NCBI GenBank assembly: GCA_030374765.1
Contig: JARGXX010000040.1
Span: forward strand, 124,001 to 188,000
Length of the DNA: 64,000 bases
Direction of reading: 5' to 3'
DNA from: Agarophyton chilense
Taxonomy: Eukaryota; Rhodophyta; Florideophyceae; Gracilariales; Gracilariaceae
In this document: positions 9,175 through 20,305 of the stretch, piece after piece
How positions within the stretch are numbered: position 1 is the stretch's first letter
Layout of the letters: each line of letters opens with the position of its first letter
Position numbers and translations under genes: made by a program
Notes under the pieces: model-generated
What the model saw: only the letters and a program-made list of their open reading frames with translations
Told to the model about the DNA's origin: nothing
The model's database searches: none

Positions 9175-9361
9175 TGTTGGCATCAGGTGAAGTTTCACGA
9201 ACACACAAATACAACATATAAACGTGCGCAATAAATTCGAAAAACTGTTGCCACGCCATAATGTCAACGAGTCATGGTACAGACACTAAGAATAAAGACA
9301 CCAAAACGTTGGGCATTCGCATCAAGAGAAGATGGATCGCATCAACATGACCATTCTAATA
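9175..9361 (-). repeat. copia-1 3-prime LTR, copy 1
   Basis: On the minus strand it begins TATTAGAATGG, next to the PPT at 9362-9374. It shares with 12,990-13,173 the blocks ACACACAAATACAACATATAA, CTGTTGCCACG and ATCAAGAGAAG. Similarity between the two LTRs is only moderate (roughly 75-80% by eye), so the element is old. The outer boundary near 9175 is approximate. Confidence 0.6.
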
Positions 9362-9372
9362 CTCTTCCTTCT

Positions 9373-10320
9373 TCAACCAAAGTTTTTCTCGGATCTTTTT
9401 GTTTCCGAAATATCCTGAGAGTTGAAGTTGAGTTTGTCAGTAAATAGCGTAAGCTGGAGAGCATCTGTCTTCTTGGTGAGTAGATCTGCAAGGTTGGAGT
9501 TGCCAGGAACCCAAGATATTTTGTCCACTGCACCAGTCTGAAATTCATATTGGACGCAGCTAACGTCTCCGCGAATAGACTTGTCAATAGAGTTTTTCTG
9601 CATCAAGAGTGGTGTGAATAAATCCTTTGATTCAACTGCAATTCTCAGTTTAACATCCAAATCTGACAGCTCCGGGTATGCCTTCTTTGCTTAAGACGGT
9701 TCTTAAGTCATCTTCGCTACCATGAGGTGCTATTCGTTCTTTTAGCTTCAAAGAGCCATCGTCATTACTCTTGATTTTGTAAAGTGTGTGACTATTGATT
9801 ATATTTGAGTTCGGAGGAACTACGTCGTGTGTGACAGGGCGCACAGTCTTGATGAAGGTTTCCTCTTCTAACTTGTATGCATTGACTAGAGGGTATTGGT
9901 GGAACCCTTGTGCGTGGTGCTTGAGGAATGGCTTATTCCCGAAATGCTTTACCATTGACGACTGAACAGCTTTCTCAGTGCTAGTGACTTGTAAATCAGG
10001 CAGTGTTGAACTAGAGCTAGAGCTAGCTGTAAGTGCATTGTTGTAGTTCCAAACTTCCTTTATCATATCTAGGAGTTCTTTGTCGCCGTCCTCATAATAG
10101 GTGTTTAGACGACCATCTTCGTCTGCTGAATGCACAGTTCCTGGATAAAAATGCGCAGCCATGGGCCAGAGCACTGAAACAATGTGTCCAACTGACGGTT
10201 TATCATACGGAGAGTCCGTCGATAGTACATCATCAGCAGCTGCATTCTCATGATACGATGTAGCCTGGGAGTCAAAACATCTACTTGGTACTAAAGTCCG
10301 GACTCGCTTCGGCAGTCGTT
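9373..10320 (-). pseudogene. copia-1 RT N-terminus and RNase H C-terminus, copy 1
   Basis: The RT frame is open from about 10,300 (frame shifted from integrase), through LWPMAAHFYPGTVHSADEDG, to HTLYKIKSNDDGSLKLKERI. At about 9,676 a deletion joins it to the RNase H end (ESKDLFTPLLMQKNSIDKS; VPGNSNLADLLTKKTDALQL). The ADLLTK motif is typical of the copia RNase H C-terminus. The RT catalytic region is entirely absent here but survives in copy 2 at 54,950-55,300. Confidence 0.75.
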
Positions 10321-11550
10321 ACAGGCAACGTGCCTGCAGAACTACGCTGTTCAATAGAGAGTTCATCTACCGAGCCCATTCCTTCCTGTACTAGTTGGGC
10401 GAAGCTCTCTTTAGAAAGTGCTGGCCAGGTATCTTCAAAGGCGGCAATAATTTCCCGACCCTTGCGTCCTGGAACGGTCACTGAGCGAGCAGCTCTGTTG
10501 ACTAAGAGGATCGGTTTGGGATCCGTCCACTTTCCTCTCTTTTCATAGTCTTTCTTTTGGTTGACTTCAACAAAGTCACCAACTGCGATTGGTGGTTCAG
10601 TCACAGAATTTGAGCGAAGAATTAGCGCTAGTTTGCGGCGTTCTTGTAGCTGGTCACGAGCAATGCGAACATCGTCAGGTATAGCAGTTTTGTTAGGCTC
10701 GGCGGCAATAGGATTTGAGAAGCCTTTCGCTAGTTCAAATGCAGACAAGGTGTTGTTACCGTAAAGATCGTTAGAAATACACAGAGGCTTGTATGCAGCT
10801 ACCTTGGGGTCAAACTCGGAACCAGCATCCTCTTTTAGGTTAATAAAGATGCTGCGAAAGATGTTATGCTTAGACACTATCGCATTTTTCGAGTGCCTGC
10901 CAGGAGGCACTCGATGAATCGGTATTCCAAGCTTCTTGGCGTAGCGCTTGAACGATCCGACTTGGAAGGCTTTGTCTGCACGAATAGAGTCAGGGTACCA
11001 GAACTGGGATAACCAGGAGGCTTCAAAGGCAAAAATAGCCTCTGTAAGACTTGTTGAAGTTACTACAAGAGCACTTGAGTATCTTGTAATTAGATCCATC
11101 AAGTGCATTTGCAGCATCTCATCAAAAAAAAGATCGACACATAAAACCTCGTTGAAGTTCTTAGAAAGGGAACTAATGGAGACCTTGAGACTGGGCTGCG
11201 GCACCGCTGCGGAGCGACAAGCAGTGCAGCGATTGATCATTTCCGTGAGCTACGACTTTACGGTCTCAATCCAGATTCCATTCCTCTCTAGCAAGAGCTT
11301 GTAGTCACTATAGCTTGCATGGCCACATACGTGTTTGTAGGCCTTGTCTATAATCTTCTTTACATCACACCATGGTGTGGTGTCAAGAGTTACTGCAGAG
11401 GCTCGAAAGAGTAGAGCCGTCATTGCAGTGAGATGTAAAGATTCCCAATGCCGAGTAGCTAAGGAAGCCATTATTGATTATGGAAAGGTGGTCTCGGTGT
11501 CCGTGAGAGACGAACATAAGTGCATTTCTGCCTATGTGCTCGGTATTAGC
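10281..11550 (-). pseudogene. copia-1 integrase, copy 1
   Basis: The zinc-binding part is readable as HVCGH … RCTACR, split by one TAG at about 11,250 in the same frame. The core keeps the first Asp (VLCVDLFF) and the second (SIRADKAF), but the position expected for the catalytic Glu reads NAIVSKHN, with GTG (Val) at 10,875-10,877. Copy 2 has the same change, so loss of catalysis is ancestral to both. The C-terminal part, with KRGKWTDPKPILLVNRAARS, is of the copia type, and it ends at a TAG near 10,281. Confidence 0.75.
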
Positions 11551-12850
11551 TTATCGAGTCACGTTTCTTCTAATGACCCACTGGGGTGATCCGTCTAGAA
11601 CAAGGTGCTTGATCCGAACTGAATTACCGTGGTCAGATGTCGCAGTGAGGGCAATTGATCCTAGTATGTGACGTGCTGAACTGGTGTGCCGGCCAGTTCC
11701 GTACTGCCAGTGCGTGTGTCCGTTGAGTGCCAGGGGTATGGCATCTAGCTTCGGGTTAGCTGGCAATCCGATGTGATCGGCTAGTAAGTTCAGTTCTATT
11801 GATCCAATTGCGGAGAACGATGCTTCGTCGCCAAGCAGTGGTCCGAGTTCGACCAGAGATGTATCGGTACTGGCGGATGAGCTAGTCAGAGTTGCCATAT
11901 TAAATGAGACAGTCTTCCTCTTAGACTTGTCTCTGCTGTGCTGATCATGGTAAGGTGTGTTTCCAGTGTAATTAGAGTGACGACCGTTTTCTTTTGACCC
12001 AGATGGGGCATCAAATGACTTCATATGCGATGGGAATGAGCCGTCGGGATTGTGGTTGCTCCTCCAGTGTCCATATTTTCTGCATTCATCACAGGGATAC
12101 TTTAAAATGGAAGATTGTCCCTTGTAACGGCTTCTGTGACTGCGAGGATGTTCTCGAGTATGGCTTGTTCCAGCAGAGCTGGCAACAAGCGATCCAATTT
12201 CGCTGTTTGGGGAGGTCTTATCGCAGTGCTTAATGACCGAGGCTACTGATTGATCCGTGATAGAGTTGATAAACTCTTCATTCGACGACTGCAAAATGAG
12301 GTTCTCATCAGATGATTCGCCTGCTGCCATAACGGAAACCCGTTTGGAGTCATCAATGGCGGAATTAGGTAGTAGCATTAAAGCAGTAATGCACTCGGGT
12401 AGCCTGGTAGTAGAAAATATGGAGTTGAACTTTGGAACTTGTGTCGAGAATCGAGACTCGAAGTTCTTCATGGTCTCGGTGCTGCAACGGCGAGTATTCC
12501 ATAGCATATTGAGCGCGGGAAGCTTCACTTACTATAGAGAGGGCATCCTTCTGATATATATTGCCCACGAAGAAGTCTACTTCCCAATCTTCAATCAGCT
12601 CAGTCTGTGACATTCCAGTGCGAAGATCTTTTGCACGGCCATAAAATTGAGATTTGATACAAACAGCCTGCATTGCTGTCGGCATCTTGCTGCTATTAGA
12701 GTCTGGGAGAGTTTTGTGAAACGTCTGCCAGAGCTTGACTGCATCTTGATATTCTTCCTGGTCACCCCTCCCATCAGTCCATGGAGGGGATCTCACATCC
12801 CAGGAGAACTTGGTCCTAGACGAAAAGTTGGCTTAGAATGCTGGGCCCAT
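11551..12850 (-). pseudogene. copia-1 gag and protease, copy 1
   Basis: After an ATG near 12,850 a TAA comes within six codons, and the frame then reopens (SPPWTDGRGDQEEYQDAVKL). A shift near 12,500 leads to the second gag frame, with a knuckle-like CDECRKYGHWRSNHNPDG (third and fourth ligands Cys/His altered to His/His). A copia-type protease follows: GPLLGDEASFSAIGSIEL, where the usual Asp-x-Gly-Ala signature is changed. Both copies share all these lesions. Confidence 0.7.
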
Positions 12851-12989
12851 CACTAAAAAAAATTAGACTGCGCCTTCGTGCTTGGTCGAGCTAGTCGACT
12901 GAGAACGACAAATTCAAGTGCTTTCTGTCAGTGTAAAACAAATTCCACATTGAGAGAGAGGTCTCTACCTCTTCCCGCTGGTTTACCAA

Positions 12990-13173
12990 CTACAAACATG
13001 GTGATTTGTAAGGACACACAATTACAACATATAAGCGTGCGCAATACATTACAAAAACTGTTGCCACGAAATAATATCAACGAGTCACGGTACAGCCATG
13101 AAGAATACAAATACGAAAAGATGGGGCGGTTGCATCAAGAGAAGGTCAGTTTCATCAACCTACCATTCTAATA
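12990..13173 (-). repeat. copia-1 5-prime LTR, copy 1
   Basis: It is homologous to 9175-9361 through GACACACAATTACAACATAT, CTGTTGCCACGAA and CATCAAGAGAAGG, ending CCATTCTAATA at 13,173. The Gag frame begins about 140 bases further left. A primer-binding site could not be identified with confidence. Confidence 0.6.
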
Positions 13174-14773
13174 GAAGCATTCACGTTAGTCGGTTATCAC
13201 AGTTTTTATGAATATAATCCGTTCATTGTAACAATTCCTATCATTGTCGATGACAGTACACATTCATCTTTAGTGCTCAGTCTGCTTTTTCCCTTAATAA
13301 GATTTCTACACCAATCGTGCATTTGACTAACTTTACTTCTTCAATCAACACTTTTCTTTGAAAAACAAAGTATTGAGAGTGCTACCAAATAAAAGAAGAA
13401 GCTTATTTATCTTCGTAATCATCTTCGAGAACTCATACAAGTGCGTACGTTAAGTTTTTTTCAAACTCTTTGTAAGATTTTAAGTTGTGGTCGAGATCTG
13501 TTTGGCTACGTTTCCCCTTTCCAAAACAGTTTTAACACTACAGTCAAAGAACGTGGTATTTCTTTGTCATCGCAGATATTTCGAAATATTTACAGTGCTT
13601 CCTTCCAGTTATCAGTAGTTGTTTCGTTATGAATATTTAAAGGAGCCTGCCAATTTGGGCAAACTGTATATCAGATGAGACGTTCAGTCTAACCAGAGCT
13701 AGGGCTGCCCGCACATGGGAAGAGAGGCGGCCTGAGCCGGAAGCAGCCACTAGTATTGCGTGCTTTTTCTCAGCCGTTCCACTGGCTTTGGCTCAGCCGT
13801 GCCATCGTCTCATAACTCGCTTCGGCACGAGAACTCTCAGTAAAAATAATAGAGAAAGCTGGCCGCTGCTTCCAACTGCGAACAGATCCAGCACTGTTTG
13901 TGCAGCCAATGAGAAAGGAGCCACTGACGTCTTTTCATTGGCTGCCCGCCGTAGTAGGAACGGTCAGGCGGTCGCCGGCGCCTCCACTTAATGAGCCCGA
14001 GAATCGCGACGCTCCCGTACTTAATCCCGGACTCTGTTCACATCCTCGTATGGTGCGACTCACACATCTTCAGTCGTAGCTTCAGTCTCAACTTCACTCA
14101 CAGCTTCAGCCGCAGCTTCAACAGCACCTCGAGCAAATAGCTTCAGCGGGTTTTTGCAGTGTTCCCAAGCGCGACTCAAACAACTATCTCAGTCGCAGCT
14201 TTAACAGCAGCTTCAGCTCCAGTGTCAGATTCTTCAGCCAAGGAAATGTTTGAGCTTTTGCCTTCGTATCGTCTTTCGGACGAAATACCCATGAAAGCAC
14301 CCAGAGACCAATAGCCCATTTTACAAGCCGAGGGGATGCTTCGGCTATGAGATGCTCGCTTGAGCTTTACCATCTTGTGAATCTCAGAACTGCCCTCGGT
14401 TGTAATCGGATATGTACATTTCTACGGAGCGCTACAACTATCTACTGCACCAAACTCACCTTCAGACCTCCATGTCGTCCCCATCGGCACCTTGCGACAC
14501 ATTACCATCTTCCGCATCTCCTGAATCGGTCTCTGTACTGCTCACAACTCAACTTGATCTTCCGATGACTTCTTGCACCTCCCGCCGCACTGCGGTACAT
14601 CTTGCGTCGGCAACCGGCCCGTCGAAACTCAGTGGTCGATACTGTCTTCTCTCCCGGCTTCTGTGACTCACTGCAACATTTCCGATAGGACTTTCCCCAA
14701 AGGCGAATGGTGACCGAGTACCCGGTGTCATTGAACCCAGATCGTTGCCTTGACTTCTCCGCACGCTGTGCTG
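13174..14773. other. Region between copia-1 and the RBR gene; one promoter-like block
   Basis: 13,174-13,660 is A+T-rich with no gene. 13,690-14,050 is G+C-rich and contains the CCAAT/CRE dyad listed separately. 14,065-14,225 holds an irregular GCTTCA/GCAGCTTCA repeat. Short ORFs on both strands at 14,176-14,777 (for example plus strand 14,472-14,666, Ser/Pro/Thr-rich) are identical in copy 2 but that only reflects the near-perfect duplication. None is recognised. Confidence 0.4.
13902..13945. promoter_or_regulatory. CCAAT - CRE - ATTGG inverted-repeat promoter block
   Basis: GCAGCCAATGA (13,902-13,912) and TCATTGGCTGC (13,935-13,945) are perfect 11-bp inverted arms, each with a CCAAT box. 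The 22-base spacer contains TGACGTC (13,925-13,931), a CRE/bZIP-type site. CCAAT boxes bind NF-Y and TGACGTCA-like sites bind CREB/ATF-type bZIP factors (family knowledge). It is symmetric, so it could fire either way. No strong gene start is found nearby. Copy 2 is at 59,541-59,584. Confidence 0.5.
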
Positions 14774-17700
14774 TCAACTCAGAGCCATATTCCTCGTGGA
14801 CGGTGACATGGGAGAAACAAAAATCGATCCGATTTGTTTTGGGGATCTTTGTGTCTTCATGATGCCCATAGCACTCTGCAATAATTTACGATCAATATCC
14901 CCAAACATTTTCTTTTGTTCCCTTCCCTGACGGCGGCTTGCCCGTCTGGAAAGGTCATTCAAACCTTCTGAAGCTTGGTCGTCTGCCTTACTCGCTCGCA
15001 ATGCTTCCGCTAATCTCTTTGCATCTCGGCCTCCATTATCTTCGCCCGTCAGTACGATGAAGTTGCTCATGTAAGGCACAAACACTTCGTTATAGAAGCG
15101 AATGATATCGCCTGTCTCTTCAGCCGTCGATTCCGGTCGTGGCCCACTATCATCGGCAGCATCTTCCGCCAACAAATGCCCGAAATCTCCGAGAAAAATG
15201 TTACGGGACACTGGTGGAGAATTGCTCAGAAATGTGGAATCACTTGTGTGCTCCAATTGATTGTAGTGCCACACGATATGGCGGAACTGCAGTTGGATAT
15301 GTTGGATCTTGGCCACGCCATCTACCACAAACAGGATGATCAAGTCAATATGTCTGTTGACTGTCAAATTCCATCTGCACCACAGAGCATACTGCACGCT
15401 TTTCCACACTGCCGAACGAAGGTTGGTGGGGCCAAGTCTTCCTAACAAATCCCCTATTCTAGTGCTTGCCAGGGCAAACAATTTTTCAAAAAAGAAGTCT
15501 AGAACTCTTGCTCTGGCTTCAACATCTCCGTACAGTCGTTCCGGACGCCCCATTTCTTTCAACCTTAGTGTGATCATCGCCTTTGTTTCTATACGTTGTC
15601 CTTCTTCGATCTTCTGCTTTTGCGGCGTAATCGGGGATTGTTCTACACTTTCTGGCTGTTCATTATGTTCTAGTGACTGATCGGACATCTGTGTGTTCAC
15701 CAACACTCGCTCCGACAAATTTCTCTTTTGGTTAGAACGGTTTCTGCTCATCTTGCGTACAAAGGAAATCTCGACTACATGCTTGAAGAACTCGTACCAG
15801 AGGCGAGTCATGTCTCCATGCCATCCATTCTAGAATACGAGCGTCACAGCTATTCGAATGATTAACCAAGCGATGTGGCATCTGTGGTACAAGGGTATAG
15901 AATGTTTACAGCGCCTCGTAAGCTCAAAGGGTGATACATTGAACGCACGATAGGCAACTGTGAAAACGTGAAGATCCCTTCTACCCTAGGCATAGACAGC
16001 GGTATCCCACGCGAAAGTGAGAAAGCTTTTGTGTAGGATGTAGTTGTGAAGTACATTGCTATTAAACTTTTCAGGCTGTTCGCGTAACCGACGACGTTCC
16101 TTCTCGAGAATACCTTCGATGGTTGAGAAACAGATAGCCAGAGCTTCACGTTTGTACCGGGAATTATTCAGATCCGTAATCACGTCACAAGGCATCAGAG
16201 TACCGTCTGCCAACATCAATGATAGCGTATAATGGGCGACCACCCCCAGTGACCCTTCTCAGATCGTGCGATATAGCCACACTTTCTGGCGGGCATGTGA
16301 GACACGTTTCGCTTCGAGTTTCTGGTCGTTTCTGCTTCAGCTCACTGATCCATGTTGCAGATCGATTGTTGTCAGTGCCGGGAGTGAGAGCAATGTTTGA
16401 TGATGGAGGTATAGGAGGCACGATAGTCGTACAGTGCGGCGTAACGACAGCTACTGTGGCCAGTGCCTCCAATGCATCAGGGTGAGTGGACAGATAGCGT
16501 GAGAAGCGATCCTGGAATGACAGTGACGAATGCATGGCAGATTGAGTGCGCGTGCGACGCGGCGTGGGCGGGCGGGCTTATGATGGGGTGACGGCAAAGT
16601 CGGAAGCCTTCCGAAGATGTCGGGGGCGTGGGGTAGGTGCTGCAGACTGGTTTTCGCCGTCCATACGACGTTTGCGATTGAGAGGTGTGGAAGGCTGTGA
16701 TGAGGCTTTAGGCGTTGATGGTGCTGCGTGGGTAGTGGGCTGGGCCGGAGATCGTACGGGCACAGACGGGTCCTTGTTGCGTTTGAACGGTGCAGCGACG
16801 GATGGTTGTACTGGGCGGAGGCTTTGCCACGAAGTTGATGTTCCAGCGCATGAAGACTGACGTGGTAAGGGGAGCGAGAGTGGTAAAGCGGCAACGGCAG
16901 TAAGCTGTGGCGCATGAAGAAAGATACGTTCGTCGCTTACAATACGGTCATCGACAGCGGTGAGTTGTTGTGCATACAATTCATCTATTGACTTGCCATG
17001 GGCATCGATATCATCTTCAGTAGCCTGAAAGAACGATAACCGAGTGAGGATAGCGGGGGGTAGGAGAGTTACAACTGTGCGTTGGTATTGGTGCAACTCG
17101 CTCGACACGGCGCATGTGATACGAAATACGGCGTTCTCAGGATTGTATGCTGCAATGAGACCGGACTGCGTGAGGCAGGCGAGCAGCAAATGGTAGGTTT
17201 AAAAATGGTGGTACCAGGACCCGGACGGAGATGAGAGCGAGGCCTTTGCAATGATGAACAAGAGCCATGCGAGGGTCGTGAAACAGAGGGGTGATTGTGA
17301 AGCAAACGGCGACCAATGAGAAAGCGTAGCTTTCTCCAAACGTTTGCTGCAACCATGAAGGCGGTGTGCGATGCACGACCGTATGGTGTTGGGAATGGGG
17401 GCCGCATGTTGCGATTGAAAAGGTCCTCGGGGGAGCGTGAGTTGAGTATGAACTCCGGAACGTGACGGACTTGGGCGTTGGCGGCGGAGAGTAACTGTGT
17501 GAGGGGAAGCTGGGTATCTGATCGGCGCGGTAGGCGACGGAGTGAGGTAAAGAACACAGGCGGAGGTGTATAGATTCGGGGGCCGGGGCTCGGCCGAGTT
17601 GTGGATGGTGTGCGCCAAATTAGCGATACGGATGGGAAGGGCGAGGCTTTGAACGAGGAGGTCGATACAATCCGCTGGGGGGGACTGCGGTTGCTGTGGT

Positions 17701-17830
17701 TGCTTGAGCTGTTGGTGGTTGTGTTGCGAGTGAGCCTGTATGTGAGAGGGGGCGGGAGAGGGGGTAGAACAGCACACGTAAACGCTAATTCAGTGTCCCG
17801 AGAATACCTGGAAAATGGAAAGCAGCGCAT
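14774..17830 (-). CDS. Retinoblastoma-related protein (RBR), copy 1, frame broken outside the B pocket
   Basis: The best frame, 15,811-14,774 (345 codons), encodes the B pocket: LDFFFEKLFALASTRIGDLL, then NRHIDLIILFVVDGVAKIQ and FRHIVWHYNQL, then DIIRFYNEVFVPYM and a C-terminal IGSIFVSPMSPS. These match in order the RB_B cyclin-like fold (HIDQIILC…GVCK, FYN-VF-P, …VYVSPL). Upstream, 16,243-15,986 gives the A-pocket signature (YKREALAICFSTIEGILEKE, then NVLHNYILHKSFLTFAWDT), and 15,850-15,800 gives RILEWMAWRHDSPL. These A-pocket parts switch between frames and meet stops. Either several small introns or pseudogenisation explains this. A Pro/Ser/Thr-rich linker (16,860-16,600) lies between the N-terminal part and the A pocket; the N-terminal part (17,830-17,070) is Pro-rich and not recognised. 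RBR represses E2F targets and binds LxCxE proteins through the B pocket. Confidence 0.75.
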
Positions 17831-17939
17831 AAATCACACAACCAGCTAAAGAAACCATATAGTGCACGTGATGAAGCAAATATGAGTTTGTCTGGCGTTA
17901 GTGGAGACAACATGGATGGGAGAACTTTTTGACCGAAGG

Positions 17940-18530
17940 CTACTTTCTTGCATCGTGAGCGCTTGAATGGAAATGGGGCGGCTGCTCCTACAGGTAGACA
18001 GCGTTGGGCATGAGCACAGGATTTGTCAAAGTCGAATTTGAATGTCGGCTCCGAAACGAATTCGAACCACAGCTATTGCTTTTTTGTAGCTCTTGAGACC
18101 GTTACCATCGAAGCTCGGCCGGAGTATTCACGTGCTAGATGAAGATGATGCCACTGCAAGCTGGGCGCGGGGTACCTGGGCCTTTTATTTGAAGGATTTC
18201 TGGTGCCCTCTGGGCGCGTCATCCCGTGTCCTGAGAGAGAAAATATTCGAACAACAACGGCCTGCAGATGCAAGGGTTGCCGCTTCAATCGTTCACCTTC
18301 AAGTGGGATGGGTAAGGTGAACAATTCTGTTGCCGCCGCAGACTTCCGACATGCTGACAGAGTTTCGAACTACGCAATATGCGTCCGCGACTCGGAGCAA
18401 AGTCTTTACAAGAAACAATTGCCAGCCACTGTAACAAGTCCAACAACGACACTATGTGTAGGACAGATCGCTTCTTCTTTGTTTTCATATGGAATAGATT
18501 AGATCACCATTTCCTGTGATTTCGTGCCCG
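17940..18530 (+). repeat. Left arm of a ~600-bp inverted repeat flanking the zinc-finger cluster
   Basis: This segment is about 90% identical, in reverse complement, to 25,108-25,710. The pair encloses the zinc-finger cluster. The left arm also forms the right part of the segmental duplication. It carries the conserved 92-codon ORF. Confidence 0.8.
18042..18320 (+). pseudogene. Conserved 92-codon ORF with an early stop, copy 1
   Basis: From ATG 18,042 the frame matches the intact ORF on the minus strand at 25,608-25,330 (MSAPKRI-TTAIAFL, then LLRPLPSKLGR, DEDDATASWARGTWAFYLKD). Here codon 16 is TAG where the other copy has a Ser codon. The end HLQVGWVR is followed by TGA inside a GGTGAAC hairpin (18,287-18,326). 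The frame continues after the TGA. The protein is unknown. Copy 2 repeats this at 63,681-63,959. Confidence 0.4.
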
Positions 18531-19366
18531 TGCTTTCTTTTTTCCTCCTTTGAAGACACAGCTCTATGAATATCAACCATAATTCTGGAAAAGTACGCTG
18601 AATTACTCAGAAGACTTTGTGGTTCCCAGAGCAACGATGATGGACATGGACGCCCATCGTGGATTTTCATTTAAGCCCAAGCGAAAAGCGCACGGCACAA
18701 CGATCGAAAAGATCCAGCCTTCGATCGGGAAAACGAAAGTCGAGGGCACAATAGACAGGAGTGGAGAAAGGTGATCAAGCCACGGCCTGTGCTTTACAAT
18801 ATTTTATGATCGTTCCAATTCTGCAGCACCGTTGCGGTGGTCCTACGAGATGCGAGACAGTACGCCAAACTGTTTTCAATCTGTACCGTTTCAGCCAACC
18901 TTGAGCTCGCACATACGGTCCATTGATTGCATTCTCACCTACAGGGACATTTTAAGTTCACAAGAAATGGTGTCACACTGGCCAATCCGTTTTCTCTTTA
19001 GAACACTTGCTGGAGTGTCACCTGCAAAACTGCTTGATAGCCACATTTGCGCCAGCTCATGAATACAGTTTGATTTCGCTACGCTCGGGAGGAAGCATAC
19101 TAGTACAGAAGGTACGCAACTGCTGCACGTAATCAGTTGCCCATCTGCCAGTTTCAGATACGCTGCCGAATCAGCATCTGTTCAGATGCGGTCGAGGGAC
19201 AAAGAGGTTGGAGACGGAAAGGTTACGGTGCACGTTTCTGTGCTTGGGGCACAGTCGCGAACAACATGTACATTTTACCAAAGCTGATATCATCCATCAC
19301 GTGAAGCACTATCTGCCTATGGATGTCCATTATTGTTTCCAAAGCGCACAGCTTTCCATCAAGATG
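18531..19366. other. Spacer before the zinc-finger tandem, nothing recognised
   Basis: No gene is supported. There is an 8-bp perfect inverted repeat CGATCGAA … TTCGATCG around 18,700-18,727. ORFs at 18,832-19,062 and 19,208-19,519 are short and have no recognisable content. Confidence 0.4.
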
Positions 19367-19621
19367 AAATTCCCTTCCGCGTTCAGTAAACGCTCCCAAT
19401 TCTGTAAACTGCATCCACAACGCCACAAAAAAAATTCTATGTCTTTTTCGTATCTCGGATCAGATCTGATCACTCGTATGGTCACAGCTGCTCAAGATAC
19501 TTTCCGAGCGACATCATAGTAGTATCTACCGTTTTTGAATATCAATGATACAAGTGAGGGCTGTCCAACATGTACCTCTATTCCACTACAGGAGACAAGC
19601 CAGCGACCACCGCACTCACTT

Positions 19622-20029
19622 ATGTCCAACTGTGTTGATATCTCGAATCACTTTGTTTCCTTCGACGACACCAACTGCGGCAACTGCACCCAGAGCAACG
19701 CCGAGCGCATTTCGTTCTGCTTGTTCGTGCCATCTGCACCAGCTTCTGATTTGCATACGCATGTGCGTCTCTTGGAACCCAACGAATGCTGTCGTATGAC
19801 AGACACCAGCGTCTTGCCATGCGGTCGACATCCATGCTGCCATGCGCTTCCCTCTGTTTTGCAACGAGAATCAAATGCTGTTCAGTCCGTGATTTTGTTG
19901 GAGAGCACAGCTCCTGAATTCTTTCTGTTCTGGTTTATTGCGACAAAACTGGTCCAAGATGATTCACACCGCGTTCAAATTTTGGTTTTCACAGAGAATG
20001 GAAACCAGTGTGCTTTTCGGCTGCGATGA
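19622..20029 (+). CDS. Hypothetical ORF upstream of zinc-finger gene 1
   Basis: There are 135 codons from ATG 19,622. It is Cys- and Ser-rich (NCGNCTQSNAERISFCLFVP; GRHPCCHALPS). The same frame is open in unit 2 (22,140-22,547), but the units are almost identical so this is weak support. A minus-strand ORF (19,864-19,616) overlaps it. It lies about 280 bases upstream of the zinc-finger start and may be a leader or a non-coding region. It is not recognised. Confidence 0.2.
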   Translation: MSNCVDISNHFVSFDDTNCGNCTQSNAERISFCLFVPSAPASDLHTHVRLLEPNECCRMTDTSVLPCGRHPCCHALPSVLQRESNAVQSVILLESTAPEFFLFWFIATKLVQDDSHRVQILVFTENGNQCAFRLR

Positions 20030-20305
20030 GAGATGATGCTCCGTGACGAAAAACTTCGAGTACTTTCGGACACTAGATCGAATTGAAACAGATCACACTT
20101 TTCAGTACTTGGACGCTGGTGTCGCCGGCGAACACCGAGCTACCTTGCGTCTTTGCCATCAAAGTTGGTCGAGAAATATCGCCCTCTGTGTGTTGAAGCG
20201 TTTCCCTCACCGTTTGTTCTGTGTACTTTACACGCGTTTCAATCCTTGCGTCCTCCCTCGAAATAAGCAAGGCATCTCACACAACAAACAACCCAATCGT
20301 TTAAG

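Larger units (their letters stand above)
9175..13173 (-). mobile_element. copia-1, decayed Ty1/copia retrotransposon, copy 1
   Basis: Minus-strand order gag, protease, integrase, RT, RNase H is the Ty1/copia order. Related terminal segments of about 185 bp lie at 9175-9361 and 12,990-13,173. A purine-rich tract on the minus strand (plus-strand CTCTTCCTTCTTC, 9362-9374) abuts the 3-prime LTR, as expected for a PPT. A deletion of about 1,010 bases removes most of RT relative to copy 2. Frameshifts and stops shared with copy 2 show that it was dead before the right-hand duplication. Confidence 0.85.
3395..18361 (+). repeat. Segmental duplication, copy 1
   Basis: This block is collinear and in the same orientation as 37,750-64,000 (minus the gypsy insert 43,441-53,759). 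The left part, 3395-9676, is about 88-91% identical to its partner by eye. Right of 9676 identity is about 98% and rises to almost 100% beyond 12.5 kb. Copy 1 lacks about 1,010 bases of copia-1 RT present in copy 2 (54,309-55,319). The partner reaches the window edge, so the true right end is not visible. Contents in order: gypsy relic, plus-strand ORF, copia-1, RBR gene, small conserved ORF. Confidence 0.9.

Noticed and set aside
11500..12530. Programmed ribosomal frameshift in copia-1 gag
   Set aside because: An early stop, an altered knuckle and an altered protease are present too, and no slippery heptamer was seen at the shift. Decay is simpler.
19616..19874. Minus-strand ORFs as a copia RNase H fragment
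   Set aside because: AERNAL-like residues suggested it, but no Asp motifs or ADxLTK end follow, so the similarity is too weak.
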